Position numbers and translations under genes: made by a program. Of a DNA stretch of 56,545 bases, positions 45,848 to 56,312 are shown one piece after another; the first letter of the stretch is position 1, and each line of letters begins with the position of its first letter. The stretch is from Rhodanobacter sp. (GTDB lineage: Bacteria > Pseudomonadota > Gammaproteobacteria > Xanthomonadales > Rhodanobacteraceae). Location: positions 1 through 56,545 of the forward strand of contig SCRO01000005.1 in NCBI GenBank assembly GCA_004298505.1, read 5' to 3'. The notes beneath the pieces are model-generated. The model made no database searches, had not been told where the DNA came from, and saw only the letters and a program-made list of their open reading frames with translations.

Positions 45848-47108
45848 CGATACTTTCCCGACCATTGATCAGCTCGGCAATCGCCGCAGCTGCGCGATCC
45901 GCCGCATGCCCTTCCAGGCCGCCGCGCAGTTCCTGATGCAGGTGCTCGAAGGTTGCGACGATCGCGCCACGCCGTTCGCTGTCCTTGAACAAGTCCAGTG
46001 TGGCGGCAGCCAGGTTTTTCGCGGTGCAGTCGTCCTGCATCAACTCGGGCACCAGCAGGTCCTCGCCCAGCCCGCTGGCGCGTGCCAGGATGTTGGGCAG
46101 GGAATACACCTCGGTCTTCAGCATCTTCAGCGCACGCGCGATCCGGTAGCTGGTGGGCGTCACGCGGTAACCCACCACCATCGGCCGTTTGGCCAGCATC
46201 GCCTCCAGCGTGGCGGTGCCGGAGGCGAGCAGCACGACGTCGGCGGCCAGCATCGCTTCGTGTGCCTGACCGTCCAGCAGCAGCGGCGCGGAGCCATTAG
46301 CTGGAGTCGCTGCGAGCAACGCTTGCACGCGTGCGTGCACCCGCGGGTTGGCCGCAGGAATCACGATGCGCAGCCCGGGCAGGACAGCGGCGACCCGACT
46401 GGCCGCGTCCAGGAAAATCTGGCCCAGTCGCTTCACCTCGGACAGGCGGCTTCCCGGCAACACGGCCAGCACCGGTACCTGTTGCGGCAGTTGCAGTGCG
46501 TCCCGCGCGCCGACGCGATCGGCCACCAACGCGAAGTGGTCGGCCAGCGGATGGCCGACGAACCGCGCATCGATGCCGTGCTTGGCGTAGATCGCCGGTT
46601 CCATCGGGAACAGGCAAAGTACGCGATGGGCGCTGCGCCCGATCTTCTCGGCGCGCTTTTCGCGCCAGGCCCAGACTGACGGGCTGACGTAGTGCACGGT
46701 GCGCAAGCCTGCCTGCTTGAGTCGCCGCTCAACACCCAGGTTGAAATCCGGCGCATCGATGCCGACCACCACGACCGGCCTGGCTTGCAGCAGCCGCGCG
46801 ACCAGCGATCGGCGCAGGCGCAGCAGCCGCGGCAGGTGGCTGATCACCTCGCTGAATCCGAACAACGAAAGTTCGCGAATGTCGTACCAGGATTCGAAGC
46901 CTTCATGCTGCATGCGCGCACCACCAATGCCGACGAAGCGGGCCTGCGGATAGCGCTGGCGCAGCGCGACAATCAGGTTGGCGCCAAGCTGGTCGCCGGA
47001 ATCTTCGCCGGCGAGGAGGGCGATGGTGGGGGAGCCGGGAAGGGGCAATCGGGAATCGGGAATTGCAGAAGCCTGATTGTCCGGCGCTGGCTGATCGGTC
47101 ACGGTCAT
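45840..47108 (-). CDS. lpxB: Lipid-A-disaccharide synthase, LpxB (422 aa)
   Basis: Joins UDP-2,3-diacylglucosamine and lipid X into the lipid A disaccharide; peripheral inner-membrane protein. Family blocks: [73 protein letters not shown] and [23 protein letters not shown] 47108 gives an N-terminal extension of about 26 residues before the usual start. Part of it ([11 protein letters not shown]) is encoded by ATTCCCG-type heptamer repeats. The ATG at 47108 is the best candidate, as no nearer one exists. Confidence 0.95.
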   Translation of the reverse strand: MTVTDQPAPDNQASAIPDSRLPLPGSPTIALLAGEDSGDQLGANLIVALRQRYPQARFVGIGGARMQHEGFESWYDIRELSLFGFSEVISHLPRLLRLRRSLVARLLQARPVVVVGIDAPDFNLGVERRLKQAGLRTVHYVSPSVWAWREKRAEKIGRSAHRVLCLFPMEPAIYAKHGIDARFVGHPLADHFALVADRVGARDALQLPQQVPVLAVLPGSRLSEVKRLGQIFLDAASRVAAVLPGLRIVIPAANPRVHARVQALLAATPANGSAPLLLDGQAHEAMLAADVVLLASGTATLEAMLAKRPMVVGYRVTPTSYRIARALKMLKTEVYSLPNILARASGLGEDLLVPELMQDDCTAKNLAAATLDLFKDSERRGAIVATFEHLHQELRGGLEGHAADRAAAAIAELINGRESIGE

Positions 47109-47184
47109 GACGTCATTGGCATGGCGAGCGCGCAAACCTTGGTCTGCTTTGTGTTTTGGCTATTGACCATTCCCGATCCCCCGC

Positions 47185-47973
47185 CTAGCGCGCCAGCGCT
47201 CGCTCGCTGTGATCGAGGAATTCCAGCATCGCGCGAACGTCCTCGCTCTCGCGGGCCTGTTCGGCCAGTTTCTCGCGTGCTTCGGGCAGCGACAAGCCAG
47301 CCATGTAGAGGATGCGATAGGCGCGCTTGATTGCCGCGATGCGGGTGCTGTCGAAGCCACGACGCTTCAGGCCCTCGCTGTTGATGCCGCGCGGTCGACC
47401 GTGCTGCTCATTCGCCATCATCACGAACGGCGGCACGTCGTGACCGACCAGGCAGCCCATGCCGATGAAGGCATGCGCGCCGACCTTGCAGAACTGGTGC
47501 ACGCCGGAATAGCCGGAGAGGATCGTCCAGTCGCCGATCTCGACGTGACCGGCCAGCGCGGAATAATTGGAGAACACCACGTGGTTGCTGATCTGGCAAT
47601 CGTGCGCGATGTGCACGTAGGCCAGTATCCAGTTGTCGTTGCCCAGCCGGGTGGCGCCGCCGCCCTCGCCGGTGCCGCGGTTGATGGTGACGAATTCACG
47701 GATCAGGTTGCGTTCGCCGATCACCAGTTCGGTGCGCTCGCCGGCGAATTTCTTGTCCTGTGGGTCGCCACCGAGGGAGGCGAACTGCGCGATGCGATTG
47801 TCGCGTCCGATCCGGGTCGGGCCTTCGATCACCACGTGCGGGCTGATCACCGTGCCGTCTCCGATTTCCACTTCGGCGCCGATCACGCTGTAGGCGCCGA
47901 TGCTGACATTGGCGCCGATGATGGCGGAGGGGTCGATCACTGCGGTGGGGTGGATCGGCTCGGCGTGGCTCAC
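47185..47973 (-). CDS. lpxA: UDP-N-acetylglucosamine acyltransferase, LpxA (262 aa)
   Basis: First step of lipid A synthesis: moves a hydroxyacyl chain from ACP to UDP-GlcNAc. Left-handed beta-helix hexapeptide repeats fill residues 10-190, with [20 protein letters not shown] containing the catalytic histidine region. Length equals E. coli LpxA (262). The start is GTG 47973, overlapping the fabZ stop (GTGA). Confidence 0.97.
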   Translation of the reverse strand: MSHAEPIHPTAVIDPSAIIGANVSIGAYSVIGAEVEIGDGTVISPHVVIEGPTRIGRDNRIAQFASLGGDPQDKKFAGERTELVIGERNLIREFVTINRGTGEGGGATRLGNDNWILAYVHIAHDCQISNHVVFSNYSALAGHVEIGDWTILSGYSGVHQFCKVGAHAFIGMGCLVGHDVPPFVMMANEQHGRPRGINSEGLKRRGFDSTRIAAIKRAYRILYMAGLSLPEAREKLAEQARESEDVRAMLEFLDHSERALAR

Positions 47974-48443
47974 TCTTCGGCCCTCGCGGCGCACATCAAT
48001 TCGCAGCTGGCAACCTCCTTGCCATCGACCAGGCTACGCGCCAGGAACAGGCCCATGCCGCGCATCTCGCGCTTCAGCCGGACTTCCATGCGCAACTGGT
48101 CGCCGGGCACCACCGGTGCGCTGAAGCGCGCGTTGTCCACCTTGACCAGATAGAACAGCGGACTGCCCTCGTCTCCCTTGAGGCGGCGACTGATCTGGGT
48201 CAGCAGACCGGCAGCCTGCGCCATCGCCTCGACGATCAGTACACCAGGCATCACCGGATGACCGAGGAAGTGGCCGTTGAAGAACGGCTCGTTGATCGTG
48301 ACGTTCTTCAGTGCCACCACGCTTACCTCGGGCACGATCTCGACCACCCGATCCACCAGCAGGAATGGATAGCGGTGCGGCAGCAGCTTCTGGATCTGCG
48401 CGACATTGATCGGCATGGTCATGGCGCCGACTTGATCATTCAT
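47970..48443 (-). CDS. fabZ: 3-hydroxyacyl-ACP dehydratase, FabZ (157 aa)
   Basis: Dehydrates hydroxyacyl-ACP in fatty-acid elongation and competes with LpxA and LpxD for hydroxyacyl-ACP. Hot-dog fold with catalytic His58 ([13 protein letters not shown]) and Glu72 ([12 protein letters not shown]). ATG 48443 overlaps the lpxD end by eight bases; ATG 48419 ([11 protein letters not shown] region) is an alternative closer to family length. Confidence 0.97.
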   Translation of the reverse strand: MNDQVGAMTMPINVAQIQKLLPHRYPFLLVDRVVEIVPEVSVVALKNVTINEPFFNGHFLGHPVMPGVLIVEAMAQAAGLLTQISRRLKGDEGSPLFYLVKVDNARFSAPVVPGDQLRMEVRLKREMRGMGLFLARSLVDGKEVASCELMCAARAEE

Positions 48444-49479
48444 GGTTGCTGTCCTTCTCCAGCGCCGACAATCGGCGCACGTACTCGTCCAGATGCTTGA
48501 AGCGTGTTGCGTTCTTGCGCCACAGGCGATTTTCCTGCAATGGGGTGCCGGATGAATACTCGCCAGCCTCGCGAATCGAGTGCGTCACCAGGCTTTTGGC
48601 GGTAATGGTAACCCGGTCAGCCAGTTCCAGATGACCGAGTACGCCGGCATTGCCGCCGACCATGCAGTAGCGGCCGATCTTCGCGCTGCCCGCGACCGCA
48701 GCGCAGCCGGCCATCGCGGTATGCGCGCCGACATGCACGTTGTGGGCGATCTGGATCTGGTTGTCCAGGCGCACGTCCTCCTCCAGCACGGTGTCGTCCA
48801 GCGCGCCGCGGTCGATCGTGGTATTGGCGCCGATCTCGCAGTCGTCGCCGATACGCACGCCACCAAGCTGCGGCAGCTTGACCCAACCGCCGTGGTCGCT
48901 GGCATCACGGTCAAAGGCAAGGCCGAAGCCGTCCGAGCCAATCACCGCGCCGGGGTGTATCAGCACGCGTCGGCCGAGAGTCACCCGCGTGACCAGGGTG
49001 ACCCTGGCCACCAGCCGCGATTGTGCGCCGACGGTGCAGCCCTCGCCGACGATGCAGTGCGGCCCGAGGATGGCGCCATCCTCGATTACCGCACCCGCTT
49101 CGATTACGCAGCATGGACCGACGCTGGCGCTGGTGCTCACCCGGGCATCAGCTGCGACCACGGCGCTGGAATGCACGCCGGCGGGGGCGACAGGCAGGCG
49201 CTCGAACAGCGCGGCGATCCGCGCGTAGGCTACGTAAGGGTCTCTCGCGAGCAGAGCCGTAGTGGGGCAGTCGGCAAGATTTTCCTGGCGCAGGACCACC
49301 ACGCCAGCGCGGGTGGAGAGCAATTGCGCGGTGTACTTGCCGTTGGACAGGAAGCCAAGTTTGGTGTCGTCGGCGCTTTTCAGGGTGCTGACGCCCATCA
49401 CCACGCGTGCGGCATCGCCGTGGATGCCCAGGCCGAACCGCTCGGCCAGCTCGGCTACGGAATAGTGGATTGCATTCAT
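48436..49479 (-). CDS. lpxD: UDP-3-O-(3-hydroxyacyl)glucosamine N-acyltransferase, LpxD (347 aa)
   Basis: Third acyl transfer step of lipid A. N-terminal uridine-binding domain (about 1-105, containing LGFLSNGKYTAQL) and a hexapeptide-repeat helix with AHNVHVGAHTAMAGCAAVAG holding the catalytic histidine. A C-terminal helix (residues 320-347) contains WRKNATRFKHLDEYVRRLSA. ATG 49479. It directly follows bamA without the skp/ompH gene found in E. coli. Confidence 0.97.
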   Translation of the reverse strand: MNAIHYSVAELAERFGLGIHGDAARVVMGVSTLKSADDTKLGFLSNGKYTAQLLSTRAGVVVLRQENLADCPTTALLARDPYVAYARIAALFERLPVAPAGVHSSAVVAADARVSTSASVGPCCVIEAGAVIEDGAILGPHCIVGEGCTVGAQSRLVARVTLVTRVTLGRRVLIHPGAVIGSDGFGLAFDRDASDHGGWVKLPQLGGVRIGDDCEIGANTTIDRGALDDTVLEEDVRLDNQIQIAHNVHVGAHTAMAGCAAVAGSAKIGRYCMVGGNAGVLGHLELADRVTITAKSLVTHSIREAGEYSSGTPLQENRLWRKNATRFKHLDEYVRRLSALEKDSNHE

Positions 49480-49573
49480 GCCTGCTCCGGACTGTGGGGG
49501 TCATTGTAGGGCGTGACGCCGCGTGCCGGCCGGCCTGGAAACGGAAAGCGCGAGCGTGGCCGCGCTTTCCGGA

Positions 49574-51988
49574 TCAGAACTGACTGCCGAAGGTGAACTG
49601 GATGCGTTCCTCGTAGTGGCTGTCGGACGGTTGCGCGCGGAACGGCACCGCCAGGCTGATGATCAGCGGGCCGATCGGAGCCTGCCAGTGCAGCGAGACA
49701 CCGGCCGAGGCACGCAGGTCGCTGGCGTTGAAACTCTGGTAGTCCTTGTAGGCATTGCCGACGTCGGTGAACAGGGACACGCGCGCGGTGTTGACATCCT
49801 TCAGGAACGGCAACGGTATGTAGAGTTCGGCGGTTCCGAGTACCTTGAATGCACCACCGATGGGCTGCGCGTAGCTGCCGAACTCGCACAGGCCGTTGGT
49901 TGTCGGCACGCTGCCGCCGATGCAGACACGTGGCCCCAGTGTGTTGTCCTGGAATCCACGCACGTCGCGTACACCACCGGCGTAGAAGTTGGCGAAGAAC
50001 GGAAAGTCCTGGCGCATATCGACCGGCGCGGGCAGGCCACCAGCCGCATAAGTGGCCTTCAGCGCTTCGAAGGCCTGATCGCTGATACCGTTGCTGCCGT
50101 AGGTCTTGCCGTAGCCGACCTGGCCATCGAGATACAGCACAAAGCCCTTGCCGACCGGCCAGTAATGGTTGGCCTCGGCGGTCAGTTTCCAGTACTGCAC
50201 GGTCGAGCCGGGCAGGGTGACGTCGGCCTGCGTAGAGATCAGCCCGCCTCGGGTTGGCGCCCAGAAGCCGTTGCGGGTGTCGTGATTCCAGCCCAGCGTG
50301 CCGGTCCACGAATGAATGGTCTTGTTGCCGATTTCATTCTGGTAATCGATCAGCACCAGCGGGCTGAAGCCAGGAAACAGGTTGACCTTGTTGCTGCTGA
50401 TGCCCAGGCCGACCCGCACACCGTCGGTTTCGCTGATCGGGATGGCCAGGTAGCTGGAGAATCCCTTGGCGCTGGTGCTGTAGTTGGCAAAGGTGGTATT
50501 GCCGTAGTCGGTGTTGGAGTAGTTGACGCTGTAACCGATGCCGATGCCGTTGTCGGTCAGGTACGGGTTGTAGTAGTTGACCCCGAAGCTGGTCTGGTAC
50601 GTGCTGCGCGTACCACTTACCGAGAAACTGTCGCCGGTGCCGAACAGGTTGTTCTGGCTCAGCGACGCGTTCAGGATGATGCCGGCGTATTGCGAGTAGC
50701 CCACACCGAACTGCACGCTGCCGGAAGACTGTTCCTCGACCTTGACAGTGACATCCACCTGGTCCTGGGTGCCGGGCACGAGCTTCTTGTCGATGTCGAC
50801 CTTCTTGAAGTAGCCCAGCCGCTGCAGGCGGACCTTGGAGCGATCGATCGCTGCCTGCGAATACATCGAGCCTTCGAGCTGGCGCATTTCGCGGCGCATC
50901 ACGTTGTCCTCGGTCTTGGTGTTGCCCTGGAAGATCACCCGGCGCACATACACGCGCTGGCCCGGCTCGATGTACATGGTCAGGTCGACCGTGTGCTTGT
51001 CCTTGTCTAGTTTCGGGATCGGGGTGACCTTGGCGTAGGCATAGCCGATATTGGCCAGCACCGCCTTGATCGTCTTGCTGCTTTGCTCGATGGCGGCACG
51101 GTTGAAGGTGTCGCCGTTCTTGACGAACACCAGCTTGCGCATGCTCGACTCGGGCAGGATCAGGTTGCCGAGCAGATGCACAGCGCTGACTTTGTAGATG
51201 TCGCCTTCCTTGATGCTGGCGTCGATGTACATGTTGCGTTTGTCCGGCGAGATTGCCACCTGGGTGGAATCGACGCCGAAGTCCGCGTAACCGCGGTTCA
51301 TGTAATACGACTGCAGCTTTTCCAGATCCCCGGAAAGCTTCTCACGCGAATACTGGTCGTTCTTGGAGTACCACGACATCAGGCCCGGCGTGCCGGACTC
51401 GAAATTGTCGCGGATCTGCTTGTCGGTGAACGCGTGGTTGCCGAGGATGTTTATCTCGCGGACCTTGGCGGCCTTGCCCTCGCGGATCTCGATGTCGATC
51501 GAAACGCGGTTGCGATCGAGCCGGGTTACGTGCGGTTTGACCGAGACGTTGTATTTGCCGCGGTTGTAGTACTGCCGGACCAGCTCCTGCTGCACGCCGT
51601 CAATGGCCAGCCGGTCGAAGGTCTCGCCTTCGGCGATGCCGGTCTGCTTGAGTCCCTTCTTCAGGTCGTCGGTCTTGATGTCGTGGTTGCCGCGGATCGT
51701 CAGTTTGGCGATCGATGGTCGCTCGACCACCTTGATCACCAGGATGTTGCCATCGCGGTCCAGTTCGACGTTGCTGAAGAACTTGGTCTGATACAAGGCC
51801 CGGATCGCACGCTGGGCCTCGTCATTGGTGAGCCGATCCCCCTTGTTCACCGGCAGGTAGTTGAATACCGTGCCGGCCGAGATACGGCTGAGGCCGTCGA
51901 TACGGATGTCGGAGACCACGAAGGGCTCAAACGCCAACGCATTGATGGAGAGGGAGGCAAGCAGGATCAGCGCGGCGATACGCTTCAT
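49574..51988 (-). CDS. bamA: Outer membrane protein assembly factor BamA (804 aa)
   Basis: Core of the BAM complex that inserts beta-barrel proteins into the outer membrane. Signal peptide (about 1-19), five POTRA domains (about 20-420; e.g. FVVSDIRIDGLSRISAGTVF) and a 16-strand barrel ending in a terminal Phe (IQFTFGSQF). The VRGF motif (DVRGFQDNTLGPR) of barrel loop 6 is present. ATG 51988 starts the signal peptide. Lies between rseP and lpxD. Confidence 0.97.
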   Translation of the reverse strand: MKRIAALILLASLSINALAFEPFVVSDIRIDGLSRISAGTVFNYLPVNKGDRLTNDEAQRAIRALYQTKFFSNVELDRDGNILVIKVVERPSIAKLTIRGNHDIKTDDLKKGLKQTGIAEGETFDRLAIDGVQQELVRQYYNRGKYNVSVKPHVTRLDRNRVSIDIEIREGKAAKVREINILGNHAFTDKQIRDNFESGTPGLMSWYSKNDQYSREKLSGDLEKLQSYYMNRGYADFGVDSTQVAISPDKRNMYIDASIKEGDIYKVSAVHLLGNLILPESSMRKLVFVKNGDTFNRAAIEQSSKTIKAVLANIGYAYAKVTPIPKLDKDKHTVDLTMYIEPGQRVYVRRVIFQGNTKTEDNVMRREMRQLEGSMYSQAAIDRSKVRLQRLGYFKKVDIDKKLVPGTQDQVDVTVKVEEQSSGSVQFGVGYSQYAGIILNASLSQNNLFGTGDSFSVSGTRSTYQTSFGVNYYNPYLTDNGIGIGYSVNYSNTDYGNTTFANYSTSAKGFSSYLAIPISETDGVRVGLGISSNKVNLFPGFSPLVLIDYQNEIGNKTIHSWTGTLGWNHDTRNGFWAPTRGGLISTQADVTLPGSTVQYWKLTAEANHYWPVGKGFVLYLDGQVGYGKTYGSNGISDQAFEALKATYAAGGLPAPVDMRQDFPFFANFYAGGVRDVRGFQDNTLGPRVCIGGSVPTTNGLCEFGSYAQPIGGAFKVLGTAELYIPLPFLKDVNTARVSLFTDVGNAYKDYQSFNASDLRASAGVSLHWQAPIGPLIISLAVPFRAQPSDSHYEERIQFTFGSQF

Positions 51989-52165
51989 CGTCGGTTCCGT
52001 TGGGTTATTTCGATGCAACGGCCAGCGCGGCCGCTCCATCAAGGCATGCAGCAGGTACGAAGCCTGCCGAGAAAGTAAGCAATACGCTGTCCACCGTGCC
52101 CACACGTACACACGCCGCTGGCGCAGGCCGAGGGATCGCCGGGTCGAGGACGATCGTGATTCGCA

Positions 52166-53512
52166 TCACGATAGCAAGGTACGCTGGATGTCGTTGAACA
52201 GCGTCCACCCGACCAGGCTGAACAGCAACACCAGTCCGATGTATTGGCCGATGACCATCACCTGCTCGCTAACCGGGCTGCCCTTGACCAGTTCGATCAC
52301 ATAATACAGCAGGTGCCCGCCATCCAGCACCGGAATCGGCAACAGGTTCAGGATCGCCAGGCTGAGCGAGACCATCGCCAGGAACTGCAGGAACCAGGCC
52401 AGCCCCATGTGCGCCGAGGCATTGGCGTACTGGGCGATCCCGATCACGCTGGAGAGGTTCTTGGTCGACGCGTGGCCGCTGAGCATTTCGCCGATCATGC
52501 TGAAGGTCTGCCGCGTATTGCGCCAGGTGCTGGTGAGCGCCGCGCCGAATGCCCTGAGCGGGCCGTATTGCACCGTGGCTGGCTCCGGTCTGGGCGGTGC
52601 AATCCCGAGCATCCATTTCGCCGGTTGTGCGCCCATCGACTCCCACTTGGCGGTGACGTCAAGAGTCAATGGCTGACCATTGCGCTGCACGACAATGGCG
52701 AGCTCAGGTGACTTGGCAGCACTGGTCTGGACCCGTTTGCCGAGGCTGTCGAAGTCCGTCACCGGCTGGCCATTCACGCTGGTGATCCGGTCACCGCCCC
52801 GGATACCTGCCAGGGCAGCGGGCTGGCCCGGCTCCACCGTGCCGGCAACCGCCGGTGGCGGTGCCAGATGCAGGCCGAGCTTGTCGAAGTACTGGTCGAT
52901 CGGCTTGCCGGCAGGCAATTGATTCAGGGGCAGCAGCACCTGGCGTGTCTGCCCGTTGCGATCACGTACGGTCAGTGGCGTCGGGGTCAATGCGAGCAGG
53001 GCGTTGCCGATCGCGTCCATCGAGTCGCTCCAGGTCGAGACATCGCGCCCGTTCACGCTGAGGATGCGGTCGCCCGGCTGGATGCCAGCCGCGGCTGCGA
53101 TGCTCTGTGGCGCGGCGGTCACGATCGGTGCGAAGTCGCTGCGCCCGAGCATGAACATCAGCCACAGCGCCGCGATCGTGAAGATCACATTGAAGCCGGG
53201 CCCGGCCGCCACGATGGCGATGCGTTTCCATACCGACTTGCCGGTGAACTCCTGGTCGCGCAGCGCCGGATCGACCTCGCCTTCGCGGGCGTCGAGCATC
53301 TTCACGTAGCCGCCCAGCGGAATTGCCGCGATCCAGTATTCGGTGCCGTCGCGGCCGACGCGTTTCCAGATTGCCTTGCCGAAGCCGATCGAGAAGCGCA
53401 ACACCTTGACCCCACAGCGGCGCGCGACCCAGTAGTGGCCAAATTCATGAAATGTCACCAGCACGCCAAGCGTGACCAGCAACCAGAACACCGAGCCGAA
53501 AAAGGAAGTCAT
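52166..53512 (-). CDS. rseP: Site-2 zinc metalloprotease RseP (448 aa)
   Basis: Intramembrane protease that cuts RseA after DegS to release sigma-E. HEFGH at 22-26, third ligand in LPIPVLDGGHLL, and two PDZ domains in the periplasmic part (about 120-300). ATG 53512 is chosen over TTG 53515. Its hairpin-forming end (ATCGTGAT / ATCACGAT, 52153-52172) overlaps the stop codon, with 177 bases before bamA. Confidence 0.96.
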   Translation of the reverse strand: MTSFFGSVFWLLVTLGVLVTFHEFGHYWVARRCGVKVLRFSIGFGKAIWKRVGRDGTEYWIAAIPLGGYVKMLDAREGEVDPALRDQEFTGKSVWKRIAIVAAGPGFNVIFTIAALWLMFMLGRSDFAPIVTAAPQSIAAAAGIQPGDRILSVNGRDVSTWSDSMDAIGNALLALTPTPLTVRDRNGQTRQVLLPLNQLPAGKPIDQYFDKLGLHLAPPPAVAGTVEPGQPAALAGIRGGDRITSVNGQPVTDFDSLGKRVQTSAAKSPELAIVVQRNGQPLTLDVTAKWESMGAQPAKWMLGIAPPRPEPATVQYGPLRAFGAALTSTWRNTRQTFSMIGEMLSGHASTKNLSSVIGIAQYANASAHMGLAWFLQFLAMVSLSLAILNLLPIPVLDGGHLLYYVIELVKGSPVSEQVMVIGQYIGLVLLFSLVGWTLFNDIQRTLLS

Positions 53513-53548
53513 CAAGTACCGCAGCGGAAAGACATCAGGACAAGAATA

Positions 53549-54724
53549 TCAGCAAGCATTGCGCAACATGCGCCGGGCGGCCTCGCGGGCCAACTGGTCG
53601 CGCTCCAGTAGGGTCTGGATATCGACCACGGCCTGCGCCGGCAGTTCCGCAAGCACGGCCTCGACCACGTCGGCGATCGACAGGAACGGCAATGCACCGG
53701 CCAGAAACGCCTCGACTGCGACTTCGTTGGCGGCATTCAGCACCGCCGGGGCATCCCCACCGGCGCGCAGTGCCTGGTAGGCCAGCGCCAGACAGCGGAA
53801 GGTAGCCAGGTCCGGAGCTTCGAACTGCAGGGGCGCGCAGGCGGTCAGGTCCAGCGATGGTACGCCGGATTCGATCCGCTGCGGCCACGCCAGCGCATGG
53901 GCGATCGCCGTGCGCATGTCCGGGTTGCCCAGCTGCGCCAGTACCGAGCCGTCGATATATTCGACCATCGAATGGATCAGGCTCTGCGCGTGCACCACCA
54001 CGTCGATGGCCTCAGCCGGCGCGCCAAACAGATGGTGCGCCTCGATCACTTCCAGACCCTTGTTCATCAACGTGGCCGAATCGACCGAGATCTTGCGCCC
54101 CATCACCCAGTTCGGATGCTTGCAGGCCTGGGCCGGACTGATGTCGGCCAGCTCGGCCCGCGAGCGACCGCGGAACGGGCCACCCGAGGCAGTGAGGAGC
54201 AGCCGGCGCACGCCGCTCCGGCCCAGCTCGGAACGGCCTCCCGGCAGGCACTGGAAGATCGCGTTGTGCTCGGAATCCACCGGAATCAGCGTGCCACCGC
54301 CGACAGCCACGGCCTCCAGCAAGAGCGGGCCGGCCATCACGATGGATTCCTTGTTGGCCAGCAGCAGGCGTTTGCCGCTGCGCGCCGCGGCCAGGGTGGA
54401 TTCCAGCCCGGCGGCGCCGACGATTGCGGCCACCACGGTATCGCACAGGCTGCCAGCGGCAGCGGTGGTCAGTGCGGCCGGGCCGCTGGCCACTTCGCAG
54501 CACACCCCGGCGGCGGCCAGTCGGCGCGAAAGCTCCCGTTCCAGCGCCGGGTCGGCGATCACGGCCAGTTCCGGTCGGTGCTGTGCGCACAACGCCGCCA
54601 GTGCCTCGACCTGGCGGTGCGCGGTCAGCACGGTGGCGCGAAAGTGCTCCGGGTGGCGTGCGATCACGTCCAGCGTGTTGCCACCGATCGAGCCGGTGGC
54701 GCCGAGAACGGCAACCGTATGCAT
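53549..54724 (-). CDS. dxr: 1-deoxy-D-xylulose 5-phosphate reductoisomerase, Dxr (391 aa)
   Basis: Makes MEP, the committed step of the non-mevalonate isoprenoid pathway, using NADPH. GATGSIG at 8-14 binds [30 protein letters not shown] and [15 protein letters not shown] hold the metal ligands. ATG 54724; the frame remains open across cdsA and uppS upstream but that is a shadow. Between cdsA and rseP, supplying precursors for UppS products. Confidence 0.97.
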   Translation of the reverse strand: MHTVAVLGATGSIGGNTLDVIARHPEHFRATVLTAHRQVEALAALCAQHRPELAVIADPALERELSRRLAAAGVCCEVASGPAALTTAAAGSLCDTVVAAIVGAAGLESTLAAARSGKRLLLANKESIVMAGPLLLEAVAVGGGTLIPVDSEHNAIFQCLPGGRSELGRSGVRRLLLTASGGPFRGRSRAELADISPAQACKHPNWVMGRKISVDSATLMNKGLEVIEAHHLFGAPAEAIDVVVHAQSLIHSMVEYIDGSVLAQLGNPDMRTAIAHALAWPQRIESGVPSLDLTACAPLQFEAPDLATFRCLALAYQALRAGGDAPAVLNAANEVAVEAFLAGALPFLSIADVVEAVLAELPAQAVVDIQTLLERDQLAREAARRMLRNAC

Positions 54725-54726
54725 CG

Positions 54727-55545
54727 TCAAATGTCCATCAGCAGCAAACCGGCGGCGAAGATCGGCAGCGCGGCGAACACGCTGTCCAGTCGATCCATCA
54801 GGCCGCCGTGGCCAGGAAAGATGCTGCCTGAATCCTTCACCTGGGCTTGCCGCTTCATCAGGCTCTCGATCAGGTCGCCGACGATCGACACCGTCACGGT
54901 AAGCGCCGCCAGCACGGCCAGGGCCAGCATCGCGATGCCGCGTACGCCGAGCAGCCAGCCGCCCACTTCTGCGACCAGGATGCCGGCGACCAACGCACCG
55001 TAGGCACCGGCCCAGGTTTTGCCGGGGCTGATTTGCGGTGCCAGTTTGCGCTTGCCGAAGGTGCGACCACTGGTATAGGCGCCGATGTCCGAGGCCCACA
55101 CGATCAGTACCGCCAGCAAAGTCCACCAGTGACCGTGCGGCTCCCGGCCGTGGATGCTGACCAGCGCCACCCAGGCGGGGAAGATCACGAACGCGCCGGC
55201 GATCAGCTTCAGTACCCGATTCTCGTGCGTCGGCGCGGCGGCATAGGCGAAACGGCGCAGCCACAGGCATGCCAGCAGCCACCAGGCCACGCCGGCCGCC
55301 AGCAGCCATGGCGTCCAGGCCGTGTCGTGTACCAGCCAGAGCATGATGAACACGGCGGCGGTCACCACCAGCAGCGCGATGCATCCGCCACGGCTGCGCA
55401 GGCCGCTGAGCTGCGCCCATTCCCACCATGCGGCCAGGAAGGCCAGGGCGACGATCGCGCCGAAGATGCCGGTACTCGGCAGTAAGATGATCAGGATCAC
55501 CAGCGGCGCGAGCACCAGGGCGGTGAGAATGCGCTGAAGCAGCAT
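54727..55545 (-). CDS. cdsA: Phosphatidate cytidylyltransferase, CdsA (272 aa)
   Basis: Makes CDP-diacylglycerol, the branch point of phospholipid synthesis. Seven or eight membrane helices and the family signature in [20 protein letters not shown] and [18 protein letters not shown] 55545. Just two bases separate its stop from the dxr ATG. Confidence 0.96.
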   Translation of the reverse strand: MLLQRILTALVLAPLVILIILLPSTGIFGAIVALAFLAAWWEWAQLSGLRSRGGCIALLVVTAAVFIMLWLVHDTAWTPWLLAAGVAWWLLACLWLRRFAYAAAPTHENRVLKLIAGAFVIFPAWVALVSIHGREPHGHWWTLLAVLIVWASDIGAYTSGRTFGKRKLAPQISPGKTWAGAYGALVAGILVAEVGGWLLGVRGIAMLALAVLAALTVTVSIVGDLIESLMKRQAQVKDSGSIFPGHGGLMDRLDSVFAALPIFAAGLLLMDI

Positions 55546-55554
55546 GGGGATCCT

Positions 55555-56295
55555 CTAGGGGACGGTGATGACCTGCGCGCTGGTGCGACCGTAACGGCGC
55601 TCCCGGCGGGCATAGTCTTCGATGGCCTCGCGCAGGCAAGCCTGGTCGAAATCGGGCCACAAGGTGTCGGTAAAGTACAGCTCGGCGTAGGCGACCTGCC
55701 ACAGCAGGAAGTTGCTGATGCGGCGTTCGCCGCCGGTGCGGATGAACAGGTCCAGTGACGGCAGCTCGGCCAGGCTCATCCATTGGCCCAGCCGCGCTTC
55801 ATCGATCTCTTCGGCACGCAGTTCGCCACGGGCCACGGCGGCGGCGGCCTGGCGGGTGGCCTGCACGATGTCCCAGCGGCCGCCGTAGCTCACCGCCACG
55901 TTCATGTGCAACGCATCGTTGCCCGCCGTGTGCGTCATCGCCGCGCGCATGCGCTGGCGCAGTGGTTCGTCGAATGCCGCCAGGTCGCCGATAAAGCGCA
56001 GGCGCACGCCATGGCCGTGCAGTTCGTCCACTTCCTTGTCCAGCGCGCGCAGGAACAGGCTCATCAGCGCCCCGACCTCGTCCTCTGGCCGGTGCCAGTT
56101 CTCGCTGGAGAAGGCGAACAGGGTCAGCACCCGCACACCCTCGCGCAGGCAGGCTTCGACTACCTCGCGTACCGCCTTGCGGCCGGCGTTGTGACCAAAG
56201 CTGCGTGGGCGATGCCGGGCCTTGGCCCAGCGCCCGTTGCCGTCCATCACGATGGCGACGTGACGAGGAACCCTGACCGTTTTGGCGCCTGGCAT
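55555..56295 (-). CDS. uppS: Undecaprenyl diphosphate synthase, UppS (246 aa)
   Basis: cis-Prenyltransferase extending farnesyl diphosphate to the C55 carrier for wall and LPS synthesis. [16 protein letters not shown] (12-27) contains the catalytic Asp18; [17 protein letters not shown] and [17 protein letters not shown] are the other signatures. ATG 56295, 17 bases past the frr stop. Confidence 0.97.
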   Translation of the reverse strand: MPGAKTVRVPRHVAIVMDGNGRWAKARHRPRSFGHNAGRKAVREVVEACLREGVRVLTLFAFSSENWHRPEDEVGALMSLFLRALDKEVDELHGHGVRLRFIGDLAAFDEPLRQRMRAAMTHTAGNDALHMNVAVSYGGRWDIVQATRQAAAAVARGELRAEEIDEARLGQWMSLAELPSLDLFIRTGGERRISNFLLWQVAYAELYFTDTLWPDFDQACLREAIEDYARRERRYGRTSAQVITVP

Positions 56296-56312
56296 GTGGG
56301 GCGTGATGGCGC

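Noticed and set aside
53549..55783. Continuous minus-strand frame joining sequence ahead of dxr to dxr
   Set aside because: The upstream part lies in the wrong frame over cdsA and uppS; Dxr homology begins at ATG 54724.
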